Assembly (NCBI GenBank): GCA_026770615.1
Contig: MU631514.1
Span: 29,071-44,892 of the forward strand
Source: Pavlovales sp. CCMP2436
Taxonomy: Eukaryota > Haptophyta > Pavlovophyceae > Pavlovales
Reading direction: 5' to 3'
Length of the DNA: 15,822 bases
Shown: positions 1-8,054 of the stretch, in pieces
How the letters are laid out: each line of letters opens with the position of its first letter
Numbering within the stretch: the first letter of the stretch is position 1
The notes under the pieces: generated by a model
Seen by the model: the letters and a program-made list of their open reading frames with translations, nothing else
Databases searched by the model: none
What the model was told of the DNA's origin: nothing
Position numbers and translations under genes: made by a program

Positions 1-47
1 CCCCCCCCCCCCCCCCCCCCCCCCCCAATAATACGAATCTAATACAG
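1..47 (+). other. Truncated intron 3' end: poly-C tract and acceptor
   Basis: The window opens with 26 consecutive C, followed by a short AT-rich stretch holding a branch-point-like CTAAT and then ACAG at 44-47. This matches the design of other introns in this window, where a C-rich tract precedes the acceptor. If the acceptor is used, the peptidase reading frame stays open back to position 48, so the ATG at 55 may be internal to an exon. An upstream exon would then lie off the contig. This is inference from splice-site appearance. Confidence 0.5.
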
Positions 48-54
48 CCGCTCG

Positions 55-1979
55 ATGAGCTCGCTGCTCTCGCGGCTGGGCAGCGCGGAGGTGGGCCTCT
101 CGGCGCTGCTCCACTCGCTCGGTGAACTGGTGGCCTTCGCCTCCGTCTCCGCCGACCCGGAGGCCGCGCACCACGTGCTCGGCGCCGCGCACTGGCTGCG
201 CCGCGCGCTCGAGGACATTGGCGCGGAGACGCGCCTCGTCTGCCCCCGCCGAGCCCGCGGCGGGGGTGCGGAGACGTCCGGCCATCCGATTGTGCTCGGG
301 CGCATTGTGGTCGACCCCAGCAAGCCGACAATTGTCTTCTACGGTGCGCATCCCAGAACCCATCCCTGCGGTAATCCCGACCCTTCTCCTCGACCCACCC
401 CTCCCTCAGCTGAGTGGACCATGTCCCAATCCTGTCCCCGTCCCTATCCCTGTTTTGCACAGGCCACTATGACGTGGTCGGCGCGAGCGGCGATGGCTGG
501 CTCACGCCACCCTTCCAGCTGACAGTCTCGGACGGCTGCGCACGCGGGCGCGGCGTTACGGACAACAAGGCGCCCATCGTTGCGATGATCGCCATGGTCA
601 GCGAGGTACTGCGCTCGGGCGAGCCGCCGCCGTTCAACTTCGCCTTCGTGCTGGACGGCGAGGAGGAAATAGGCAGCGTCGGTAGCCTTTCACCCCTGCT
701 GTGACCTCAAGCACCCATTCCCACACTGCTCACTGCTCTCGAAGTGTTGACAACCCCCCCCCCAGGCTTCGAGAAAGCCATCAGTAATGAGTGCGGCTGG
801 CTTGCGGGCGAGGCGGGTGTCGCGTGCGTCTTGATCTCCAACACGTGAGTGCTTGCTCGGCCATCGCCGCTACCCCTGTGCGCAGGCTGGCACACTAACC
901 CGCGTGCCGTACAACCCTCTTGCAACGCCCCCGCGCAGGTACTGGCTCTCGGACGAGCGGCCGTGTCTCGTATACGGACTACGCGGCGTAGTGCATTTGG
1001 ACGGTAAGCTCAGCCCTGCCTCCACTCCTGCCCTATCGCCCCACTCCTCGCCTCGCCAGAATCCCCCCCCCCTAGCTCTCCACTCTTGCCCCCGCATCCT
1101 GCTCGTAGCCTCATCCCCCCCCCCCCCCCCCCCCAACACACACACACATACACCGTGTAACTAACAGTCTCCGTGCGCGGCGGCTCGCGCTCGCTCCACT
1201 CGGGCGTGCACGGCGGCGCGGTGTACGAGCCGACGGCGGAGCTCGTGGCTGTGCTCGGCACCCTCGTCGACCAGCCCACCGGTACTGTGCGCGCGCCCGG
1301 CTTCGAGAAGTCGGTGCGGCCGCTCGGCGCAGAGGAGGAGCAGCTCTACGACGGCGTGGCTTTCGACGCAGACGCCTACGCCAAGCGCACCCGCGCGAGT
1401 GTGCGCCACGTCGGGAAGGAAGACGCGGCGCGCAAGCTGATGATGGCGCGCTGGCGGCAGCCGTGCCTCTCGATCAACCAGCTCTCGGCCAACGCCAACA
1501 GCAACAACCTCTCGGTCATCCCGCCCACGGCGTCGGCGCACATCTCCGTGCGCTTCGTGCCCGACCAGACGGGCGCGGAAATGGTGGAGGTGGTGGCGGC
1601 GCACCTGCACGCCGAGTTTCAAAAGCTGCGCACGCCCAACGCACTCACGGTGATCTGCTGTGGCGGCGGCGAGTGGTGGATCGGCGAGCCGGACTCCAAG
1701 CCTTACCAGGCCGCCGCGCACGCGCTCGAATCAGTGTGGGGCCAGGCGCCCTCCTTCATCCGCGAGGGTGGGACCATCCCGGTCACCTCGGCCCTCGAGC
1801 GGCTCATGGGCGCGCCCGCCGTGCACCTCTCGCTAGGGCAGGCCTCCGACAACGCGCACCTCGACAACGAGCGCATGTCGCTCCAGGCGCTCTACAAGGG
1901 CAAGCAGACGCTGCGCCAGTTCATCATCTTCTTCGCGGCCGCGCTCGCCGACGAGCCCGAGGCTGCTCGCTCCAGATGA
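55..1979 (+). CDS. DUG2: M20 family metallopeptidase, Dug2-like, five exons
   Basis: Exons are 55-343, 463-681, 766-844, 939-1003 and 1168-1979. All four introns are GT-AG and the phases agree, giving 487 residues and a TGA stop. M20 landmarks are in order: GHYDV (His98), TDNK (Asp130), DGEEEIGS (Glu164 catalytic, Glu165 ligand by family alignment), LHSGVHGG (His228), REGGTIPV, and NAHLDNE (His448). The family hydrolyses peptides with two metal ions in the cytosol. The third-domain phrases YGLRGV, WWIGEP and SDNAHLDNER point to Dug2, which with the amidotransferase Dug3 cleaves glutathione in yeast, rather than to the dipeptidase Dug1/CNDP2. Residue 195 is Asn where CNDP2-type enzymes have a metal-binding Asp. 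Fungal Dug2 has an N-terminal WD40 domain that is absent here, although an upstream exon may be missing. The M20 call is firm; the Dug2 assignment is from memory of the family. Confidence 0.9.
344..462 (+). other. Peptidase intron 1 (GT-AG)
   Basis: The intron begins GTGCGC and ends TTTTGCACAG. It splits the Gly codon of the GHYDV metal-binding motif (phase 1). The body is C- and CT-rich. Removal joins the two reading frames exactly at a conserved motif, which supports the boundaries. Confidence 0.9.
682..765 (+). other. Peptidase intron 2 with C10 before the acceptor
   Basis: The intron begins GTAGCC right after the codons for the EEE metal/catalytic motif and ends in ten C followed by AG. 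It is phase 1 and 84 bp long. The polypyrimidine tract is pure C rather than T-rich. Confidence 0.88.
845..938 (+). other. Peptidase intron 3 (GTGAGT...CGCAG)
   Basis: A consensus GTGAGT donor follows the codons for VLISN. The acceptor CGCAG precedes TYWLSDERP. The phase is 2. Removal restores the conserved SNTYWL motif, which supports the call. Confidence 0.9.
1004..1167 (+). other. Peptidase intron 4 with C20 and CA repeat
   Basis: The donor is GTAAGC and the acceptor is CTAACAG. The 3' part holds 20 consecutive C (1115-1134) followed by a short CA repeat and a CTAAC branch-point-like site. It is phase 1 and 164 bp long. Confidence 0.9.
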
Positions 1980-2290
1980 CAGCGCTTCAGAGCGCCACGC
2001 ATACCTTTGCCAACACAACCTTAGATCCGTCGTGCGTGCAACTTTGCAAAGGCTTAACAATCTCTATTAATGGTTGGACGTCTTAAAAGTGTCCTAAGAC
2101 CGGACCTCTTAAAAGTGTCCTAAGAACAGAACAATAATATTCTGGTGAACATATGAAAACTTGGTTTTCATTTATAATCTGTTCCAGCTTGAAGGTGCAC
2201 CCTGCCGCCTGGGACTAGACCAGGGGTTGGAGATACTGATACTTGATAGGCAAGCTGTGCATTAGCACACCTCATTCTAATTTTATATCT
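1980..2290 (+). other. Peptidase 3' flank / probable 3' UTR
   Basis: The sequence turns AT-rich after the stop codon. A 28-bp unit is tandemly duplicated at about 2077-2128, each copy containing CTTAAAAGTGTCCTAAGA. No AATAAA signal is seen close to the stop. No coding sequence is recognised. Confidence 0.4.
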
Positions 2291-2648
2291 TTATTTGTCG
2301 GCGCGGCGGCTCCTATAAACAAAGTCTGAGATTTTTTTTAAAAAAAACTGATTAAAAAAAAACTTAAACCAAGATCGCAAAGTCAAACCCCATCAGCATC
2401 AAACACGACCCGTGAAGGACGCAGGTATCGCACACAGCCCCGCGAGGCCTGAAGAGGGGCTGGCGGGCAGGGCGCAGCTTCCGCACGCCCTCTTCCACCC
2501 GCCACCCGCCACCCCGTGCCCCGCCAGCGCCGCCACGCGCGGTATGCCCCCGTAATAGTCCCGTTACACCGTTACCACTTTCGCTATAAGTAGCGCATTG
2601 TAACGGATAACGGTCTACGATTATGTTGAACGTGGGAGCTACGACCTT
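2291..2648. other. Gene-free stretch, mixed composition
   Basis: A T8/A8 palindromic run near 2332-2347 is followed by a GC-rich segment (about 2400-2560) without a convincing reading frame. A short TAACGG-rich stretch then leads into the CTAG array. Similar TAACGG-type sequence flanks the second CTAG array, so this may be part of the same repeat structure. Confidence 0.35.
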
Positions 2649-2773
2649 GGCGGGCTAGGCCAGCTAGGCGGGCTAGGCGGGCTAGGCCGCCTAGGCCAGC
2701 TAGGCCGCCTAGGCCGGCTAGGCCCAGCTAGGCCCAACTAGGCCGGCTAGGCCCAGCTAGGCCCAGCTAGGCC
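2649..2773. repeat. CTAG minisatellite array 1 (about 10-bp units)
   Basis: About a dozen units of the type GGCTAGGCGG or GGCCAGCTAGGCC are spaced roughly 10 bp apart, each carrying CTAG. The array ends abruptly in AT-rich DNA. It is the reverse complement of the type found at 6785-7020. Short open frames across it are composition artefacts. Confidence 0.9.
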
Positions 2774-3310
2774 AATGTTAAATATTATTGAATATATATA
2801 AACCTTTTAAAATTTATAATTTATAAGTTATTTATAAGTAATACATGAATAACACATAACATAAATACTTAATGTAACCCATCAAAATATAAATATAAAC
2901 CTGAAAATATGATGAGTTACATGAATCTGCTTTTTGTAAGAACTTCACATATTTTTTTTTTTTAATGAACGAATGAAAGAATGCAAACGAGCTACGTGAC
3001 CGATTGTGCATTGGCCCACCACACCTGCAAATTAAATTTAAACAACTATACTAATAGTTTCACACATATTCATCAATAACACTCCAGATAACCTATACGT
3101 GACGATTAATTGCAAATGAAAATATGAAAAGATAACTACAAATATAATATGAATTTCATTGATTCTATAATATTGTAAGAACTTCCTAACAAGAAAAAAC
3201 TGAGTGTGAAAGGGCTATCTGACCGATTTTGAATCGGCCCACCAACATACAAATTATTTAGCAAAATTTGCATTAATATTTTCATACATATTAATAACTA
3301 GCACCCGGGG
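2774..3310. repeat. AT-rich region with a diverged tandem duplication
   Basis: Two related segments of roughly 190 bp lie at about 2885-3070 and 3115-3300. Both contain TGTAAGAACTTC, later GACCGATT followed by GGCCCACCA, and then TTCATACATATT-like sequence. They are clearly diverged. No coding sequence is seen. Confidence 0.6.
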
Positions 3311-3381
3311 TATCTTAGTAGATACCCTTTATTACAGTTTCAAATTTGACAATATAAATTTAGAACTACGACACTAATATG

Positions 3382-3569
3382 CTCTAATTGGGCTATGGTT
3401 CGGGTAAGGGTGAAGAACGATAATTTACACTAGCACGCTCTGCCTAGTTAGGGTATCATTCCACTCATCGCAATCATCCGGACCCTAGGATTTGGCTGGG
3501 GTGAGAATACCTATTTTATGACGGTCTTCTCGAACGCTCTGATTGGGTTATGGTTCGGGTTAGGGTGCA
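3382..3569. repeat. Two copies of a GGTTCGGGTTAGGGTG-type motif
   Basis: CTCTAATTGGGCTATGGTTC (3382-3401) recurs with few changes at 3537-3556, each copy running on into GGGT(A/T)AGGGTG. A weaker relative lies near 6742-6770. The GGGTTAGGGT part resembles degenerate telomere-like sequence, but no perfect tandem array is present. Confidence 0.5.
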
Positions 3570-3598
3570 TAAAAAAATCAAAAAAAAACGAATTTCAC

Positions 3599-3701
3599 CT
3601 TTAATCACGTGGCGACCAGTGATCGGCTTGGTGTAGTGGAGCTCGACGACGAGGAGCTTCTGGTCTAAGTCCGCGGCATCGATGAACTGCGCGCTGGCCA
3701 T
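3599..3701 (-). CDS. Possible first exon or gene fragment, unknown protein
   Basis: An ATG at 3701 opens 34 codons plus one base, starting MASAQFIDAADLDQK and ending HVIKG, followed by a plausible donor GTGAAATT. Base use is GC-rich, like the exons of the two real genes and unlike the AT-rich surroundings. CCACC precedes the ATG as a start context. I could not find a second exon downstream on this strand, where the sequence becomes T-rich and repetitive. It may be an orphaned exon. The protein is not recognised. Confidence 0.35.
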
Positions 3702-3742
3702 GGTGGTCTGTCAGGGCGAGCGTTCGGGATTTATATTTTTTT

Positions 3743-3906
3743 TAACGGCGGCAATAACTAACCATGTACGAATATGCATTTTCTCTATGTGTACGGTGTA
3801 CAACCGAAACATGGCTCCGATGATTTGTTGGATTTTTTTGGGGCTACTATACTAGCATATTCGCAGTAGTTAATTAATAATCTACTATATTAACTACAGA
3901 TACATA

Positions 3907-3937
<31 letters not shown>

Positions 3938-4058
3938 TAAAAATGCTAGGTACAGTAGCCCACTTTTTTTTATCCAAATCACAGGAGCCATGTTTCGGTT
4001 GTACACTGTACACATAGAGAAAATGCACACTTGTACATGGTGAGTTATTGGACCGTTA
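3743..4058. mobile_element. Foldback (inverted-repeat) element
   Basis: Arms at 3743-3857 and 3943-4058 are imperfect inverted copies of each other. Shared segments include ATGTGTAC(G/A)GTGTACAACC, GAAACATGGCTCC and the outer TAACGG. The arms enclose an AT-rich loop with an (AAT)n microsatellite at about 3907-3935. No transposase is encoded, so this is MITE- or foldback-like. A partial relative of one arm lies at about 4526-4566. Confidence 0.75.
3907..3935. repeat. (AAT)n microsatellite
   Basis: About nine consecutive AAT trinucleotides lie inside the loop of the foldback element. Confidence 0.9.
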
Positions 4059-4179
4059 CTTAAAAAAATGAAATAAATTCATTTAAATCGGATTAAATCA
4101 CACTGACTACTGATCGGTCATCACCGCCACTCGCTTGCTCAGGTAGTGGGCCAGGAATTGGCCAGAATCTGTCTGTGGC

Positions 4180-4312
4180 GTGAGATATATTTATGATAGG
4201 GATTCGAGCTGGCGTCTGACTGTTCTGAATGTTGTGCTGGTCTGAGCGCTGCGTCGCCCATTGCCTGCTGCGTGCCTTAGTCGGCTGCGCTGGCTTGGGC
4301 GCCACCGCGTGA
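4180..4312 (-). mobile_element. Dispersed repeat family A, 5'-truncated copy
   Basis: Read on the minus strand, this stretch is nearly identical to 5320-5445, including CAGACGCCAGCTTGAATCCC-like sequence at the 3' end, and ends in an AT-rich tail. Its 5' end extends slightly further than the shorter copies do. A shared 3' end with variable 5' ends is typical of retroposed, LINE-like copies. Confidence 0.7.
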
Positions 4313-4317
4313 GTTAT

Positions 4318-4380
4318 ATATGACTGATAGGGATTCAAGCTGGCGTCTGACTGTTCTGAATGTTTTGCTGGTCTATCTTG
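4318..4380 (-). mobile_element. Dispersed repeat family A, short copy
   Basis: This stretch matches only the last roughly 55 bp of the family on the minus strand, ending at the same CTTGAATCCCTATCA point. It lies immediately beside the longer copy at 4180-4312, in the same orientation. That arrangement suggests nested or repeated insertion. Confidence 0.65.
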
Positions 4381-4924
4381 CAAACCGGAAGTGACTTGAG
4401 CGGCATCTGCCCCAGCCCGAGCGCGGCGTGGGCGTTGCACAATGCACATGGCGATCTTAGTATCGTGTTTTAGAATGGAATATAAAATCAAAAATAGAAA
4501 ACCGGGTAAAAAAGTCCAAAAATCATAGCAACCATGTTTCGGGTGTACATTGTGCACCAGTAAGTTGTATACACCGGATGTACTCCACTGACCCCCCGTC
4601 GAACTCACGTCCCTGTATTTACACACATAAACCCAGGTATGGAAACCCGTGCGCAGTGTCGATTTGCCACCTCCGACCGGATTCGGCGCCGGTTTTTGGG
4701 GCGCCAAGGCACGGCCCCCCTGCCCCCGACTGGGCCCGCCCGCCCCGCCCCGCCCGCCCCCCATTTTCCAGTTAAAAACACACAAATAAAGGGCCCATGG
4801 GCCCGTCTGTCACGCCACCCGACTGTCCTCCCCCGCCTAAACGGTCACATAGGGTCCAGTCCAAGGCCGGGGTTTAAGTACGAGGTCCGGTAAAATGTGT
4901 CGGACCCCTCCACACTGGCCATTA
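4381..4924. other. Intergenic, no recognised gene
   Basis: This stretch holds a partial foldback-arm relative (4526-4566), a very C-rich segment (about 4716-4765) and a perfect 14-bp palindrome GGGCCCATGGGCCC at 4791-4804. Minus-strand frames here are open mainly because of the G/C-rich composition, and no family was recognised. Confidence 0.4.
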
Positions 4925-5460
4925 TATTAATGTAGGGGGGTTCGGGCCGGCGGTACGTTTCAAGTTCAAGTCAGGCTGATCTAAGCGCTCCGACGCAGGC
5001 TCCTTCGCGCTACGCCGCAGTGGGGAGCTGGCAGAAGTGGTGTATGATGAGGAAGCCGAAAACGAAGCGCTGGAGTCGCTGCGCAACGCGGGGCCGCCCG
5101 ACAGTGCGCGAGCAAGCGCTGGCCATTATATATATATCGGAGGCTGCGCGCATCAAGAAGCAGCTCATCGACACGATCGGTACGATCGCGGCACGCGGCC
5201 ATGCGCAGCTACTGCTCGCGCGCTTGAGAGCGCTGGCCCCGATCGCTGCCCCGCGTGGGAACACGACAAACAGCAACCAGCAGATCATCTCCCTAAACGC
5301 CTTTGCCCGGGCACACTACCGGAGATGCGCCCAAGCCAGCGCAGCCGACTAAGGCACGCAGCAGGGAATGGGCGACGCAGCGCTCAGACCAGCACAACAT
5401 TCAGAACAGTCAGACGCCAGCTTGAATCCCTATCATATATATATATATATATATATATAT
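4925..5460 (+). mobile_element. Dispersed repeat family A, longest copy with decayed ORF
   Basis: The 5' part (4925-5118) recurs at 11902-12095 and the 3' part (about 5320-5445) recurs at 4180-4312, 4318-4380 and 10617-10675. The copy ends in a (AT)n run. After a CAG acceptor-like site at 4999 a frame reads SGELAEVVYDEEAENEALES. A second protein-like stretch in another frame reads ARIKKQLIDTIGTIAARGHA. They are separated by a short AT repeat that disrupts the frame. The encoded protein is not recognised. Most likely this is a decayed retroelement or retroposed gene fragment. Confidence 0.55.
5433..5460. repeat. (AT)n tail microsatellite
   Basis: An uninterrupted TA/AT run directly follows the shared 3' end of repeat family A, in the position of a retroelement tail. 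Confidence 0.85.
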
Positions 5461-6248
5461 TGGTAGCGTGGTTCAACAGGTGTTGTTCACTCACTGACTT
5501 GGTCGACGTCAAACGTTAGTCCTGGCAGCAGGGATGGTGGTGGTAGAGGTGAGGTTGGTGGTGAGCTCGAGCGAATGCCACAGGTTCCCCCTCCCTCCCC
5601 CTCCCACACACACAACGCTCACGTCTATTTAGGTGCGTGTACCCTGTCCGCCGCGGCCGTCGCGGCCACCGATCGTCGGTCGATTGTTGTGTGTCTGATG
5701 TGATCAGCGGTATCCCGATCCTTGCGGCTAGTACCCTGAGCCTATTTAACCAGCTTTTTTGCCTACTTAATAGGTTGCGTTTGGCACGCTGTATCCGACG
5801 CACCGTGCGTCGGACACCCATGGTCACCACACATCCAAACATTGCCGTGGACGCCACGACATGGGGATATTGAGAGCGGCAGAAACGCGTATAATAATTC
5901 TAATCTACAGGGAATCGCGGGAAATTAGAAACCGTCGTGTTAAGAAACTGAGCCTTTTTTGCATTGTTTGTATGTAATTTAAACAAATTCAAGCATTGTT
6001 TGTATGTAATTTGCTAAGAAACTCAGCCTCAGCCTCAAAAAGCGCCGTTCTTATTGCCCGTGACCCCCTGTATTAGCGGCTCAGCATGGTTCAACAGGTG
6101 TTGTTCAGTCACTGGCTTGGTCGACGTCAGGATGAGGTCGAGCGATCGACCCAAACCCTCATGCACCAGCACTCACACCAAAGGGTGTGAGTGTGTGCGC
6201 CCCGGCCCCCACGCCCCGCCTCGGCCGCGCCTCGGCCGCCGGAGCCCT
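5461..6248. other. Intergenic with short duplicated segments
   Basis: A 45-bp segment containing GGTTCAACAGGTGTTGTTCA occurs at 5468-5513 and again at 6086-6131. Two direct copies of CATTGTTTGTATGTAATTT lie at about 5962 and 5995, inside an inverted-repeat arm (5941-6032). A minus-strand frame at 5516-5857 is open but has no recognised motif. I do not call a gene. Confidence 0.45.
5941..6032. repeat. Inverted-repeat arm, left (paired with 7957-8054)
   Basis: This stretch starts TAAGAAACTGAGCC and ends GCTAAGAAACTCAGCCTC, with GTATGTAATTT inside. The reverse complement of 7957-8054 has the same order of motifs. The pair encloses about 1.9 kb. Confidence 0.6.
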
Positions 6249-6700
6249 GCCGTGGCGGCCGCAGGGAGCAGCATCGTCTTCGTAGCCTTGGTAGCCTTGA
6301 GCGGCTTCTCCGTGTGCGGCCCGCCGCCACGCGCAGCAGCGCCCTCCGCAAGCGCGCAACGCATATCTACTTGAGGATCCAAGCGAGACGGGTGGTCGAG
6401 AGGTGCCAGCGAGTACCTCAACTGGACAGCATCGCGACGCCGCGAGCGCGCACACTGCGACGGCCGCTTGAAGCAGCATCGTCGTAGCCTTGGTAGCCTT
6501 GAGCGGTGTCTCCGCGTGCGGCCCGCCGCCGCGCGCAGTAGCGCCCACCGCAGCGTGCGACGCACATCCACTTGAGGACCCGAGCGAGACGGGTGGTCGA
6601 GAGGTGCCAGCGAGTACCTCGAGTGGATAGCATAGCGCCGCTGCAAGCGCGCACACTGCGGTGGCCGCAGGAAGCAGCATCGTCGTCGTAGCCCTTTCTC
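6249..6700. repeat. Tandem duplication, about 205-bp GC-rich unit
   Basis: AGCAGCATCGTC starts units at 6267, 6472 and 6673 (spacing 205 and 201 bp). Two full units and a partial third are visible. They share GAGACGGGTGGTCGAGAGGT and GTAGCCTTGGTAGCCTTGAG. A minus-strand frame stays open across both units (6159-6737) and begins with hydrophobic, signal-like residues, but frames on the other strand are also open. Coding status is unproven. Confidence 0.8.
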
Positions 6701-6784
6701 TGGTTAAAATCAGTAAATAATTAATGTGGTAGTACATAGAGACCCAATTGGGTCAGGGTTATGGTGAAGGTTAGTGCCCAGCCG

Positions 6785-7020
6785 CTGGCCTAGCTGGCCT
6801 AGCTGGGCCTAGCTGGGCCTAGCTGGGCCTAGCTGGGCCTGGCCGGCCTAGCTGACCTAGCTGGCCTAGCTAGCTGGCCTAGCTGGCCAAGCAGGCCTAG
6901 CCCGCCTAGCCGGCCTAGCTGGCCTAGCTGGCCTAGCCCGCCTACCCCGCCTAGCCCGCCTAGCCCGCCTAGCCCGCCTAGCCCGCCTAACCCGCCTAGC
7001 CCGCCTAGCCCAGCCTAGCC
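6785..7020. repeat. CTAG minisatellite array 2 (about 10-bp units)
   Basis: Over twenty units of about 10 bp lie here. They change along the array from CCTAGCTGGG to CCTAGCTGGC to CCTAGCCCGC. It is the same family as array 1 (2649-2773) in the opposite orientation. Arginine/alanine-rich minus-strand frames across it are artefacts. Confidence 0.92.
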
Positions 7021-7110
7021 CCGTTATCCATAACCTGTTACCCCCGTTGCCCCCGTTACCCGTCACCTCCGTTACCCGTTACCCGTTACCCGTGCCCCTG
7101 TAACGAGACT
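7021..7110. repeat. CCCGTTA-type short repeats
   Basis: Repeated CCGTTACC / CCCGTTA motifs of about 7 bp follow the CTAG array directly. Array 1 is flanked on the corresponding side by TAACGG-type motifs, suggesting the arrays moved with their flanks. Confidence 0.7.
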
Positions 7111-7164
7111 TATTCGGGGGGACTGCCCCACGCGCACCTCCACGAAGCGCTACGGGCAGACGAT

Positions 7165-7492
7165 GCGGCGGCTCGAGCGACGCCATGCGCACAGCTCGAG
7201 CGACGGGCGGCTCGACTTGCGGCTCGACGACGGGCAACTCGACGAGAAGCTTGGCCAGCGCCGCCACGAACAGCTCGACGCAGGGCTCGACGGCGGGAAG
7301 ACGAAGCACTCGAGCGACGGTGCGCAGGCCGCAGCTCGTGGCAGCTTGACGAAGCGGCTGAGCGACACCATGCGCACCTCGATGCGCGGCTCGACGTGCA
7401 GCTCGACGACGGGCAGCTCTACGGGCAGCTTGACAGCCAGCTCGACGGCCAGCTCGACGGGCAGTTCGACCAGCTCGTCGGCGGCGGCGCGT
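7165..7492. repeat. Imperfect 12-bp AGCTCGACGGGC array
   Basis: Units related to AGCTCGACGGGC repeat with substitutions. Every frame therefore looks like a low-complexity protein (Ser-Ser-Thr-Gly, Leu-Asp-Gly-Gln, or Val-Glu-Leu-Pro on the other strand). The 12-bp period keeps all six frames largely stop-free. I consider this a minisatellite, not a gene, though a repetitive protein cannot be excluded. Confidence 0.65.
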
Positions 7493-7714
7493 TGATGAAG
7501 GGCTTTTGAGAAAGTAACTGACAACCGATGATTTTTTTTTAAAAAAAACTTTAAAACTTTTGACACACCAAAAACTGATTCGAGGCTACCCCGCTCGCCC
7601 TTCACCCCGCAGCCCCTCATTCCGCAGCTCACCAAACCAACAGCTTGGAACCTGCTCACAAACCTGCAGCTGCTCGAAAACCTGTTCACCAGCCCCAGGT
7701 CCGTAGGAACCTCA

Positions 7715-7950
7715 TGTGATTCCTAGTCTAATGGTTAAGGATCCCAACCCTTTGGGTCGAGGTCCCGAGTTCAAATCCAATTCTTGGTCCTTTGCGCCTT
7801 TGGCCCCTTTAGGTGGGCACCCTTTGGTTAAGTCGGTTTGGCCCCGCACCTCCATTCCCGGCGTCTGTATAGCGCCGGGGAGGCGATTGAGACTTCGGAC
7901 TGAAATGATCGTCGTCTCTAGGCGAGCTGTCATAATGTCATTTGTCATGA
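7715..7950 (+). mobile_element. tRNA-derived SINE-like sequence
   Basis: An internal A box (7724-7742, TAGTCTAATGGTTAAGGAT) and B box (7767-7778, GAGTTCAAATCC) are about 25 bp apart, as in tRNA genes. The anticodon arm (CCCAA...TTGGG with a short loop) and the acceptor stem do not form a proper tRNA. A unique tRNA-unrelated body follows to about 7950. This is the layout of a SINE transcribed by RNA polymerase III. No second full copy lies in the window. Confidence 0.55.
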
Positions 7951-7956
7951 ATCAGA

Positions 7957-8054
7957 GTGAGGCTCACTTTCTTAGCAAAATACATACAAAAAATAGTTAC
8001 ATTACATGCTAACAATGCTTAACTGCCTCAAACATTGAGGCTCAGTTTCTTAAT
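7957..8054. repeat. Inverted-repeat arm, right (paired with 5941-6032)
   Basis: This stretch runs from GAGGCTCACTTTCTTAGC to GAGGCTCAGTTTCTTA. Its reverse complement matches the left arm in motif order, with small insertions. See the left arm. Confidence 0.6.

Noticed and set aside
1161..1721. Long minus-strand open frame opposite peptidase exon 5
   Set aside because: It is the antisense shadow of a GC-rich exon. The plus strand encodes a well-conserved M20 domain.
2649..2773. CRISPR array
   Set aside because: The units are about 10 bp with no spacers, and the contig is eukaryotic.
3382..3569. Interstitial telomere
   Set aside because: Only two isolated GGGTTAGGG-like matches inside a longer duplicated motif. 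There is no tandem telomeric array.
6866..7066. Minus-strand Arg/Ala-rich open frame
   Set aside because: It is simply the translation of the 10-bp CTAG minisatellite. Repeated units give an open low-complexity frame on several strands.
7150..7495. Ser/Thr-rich (plus) or Val-Glu-Leu-rich (minus) repeat proteins
   Set aside because: All frames are open because of the imperfect 12-bp repeat. There is no splice signal, domain or base-use asymmetry that favours one frame.
7724..7790. A functional tRNA gene
   Set aside because: The A and B boxes are good, but the anticodon stem leaves too small a loop and no 7-bp acceptor stem can be formed. A SINE-like origin fits better.
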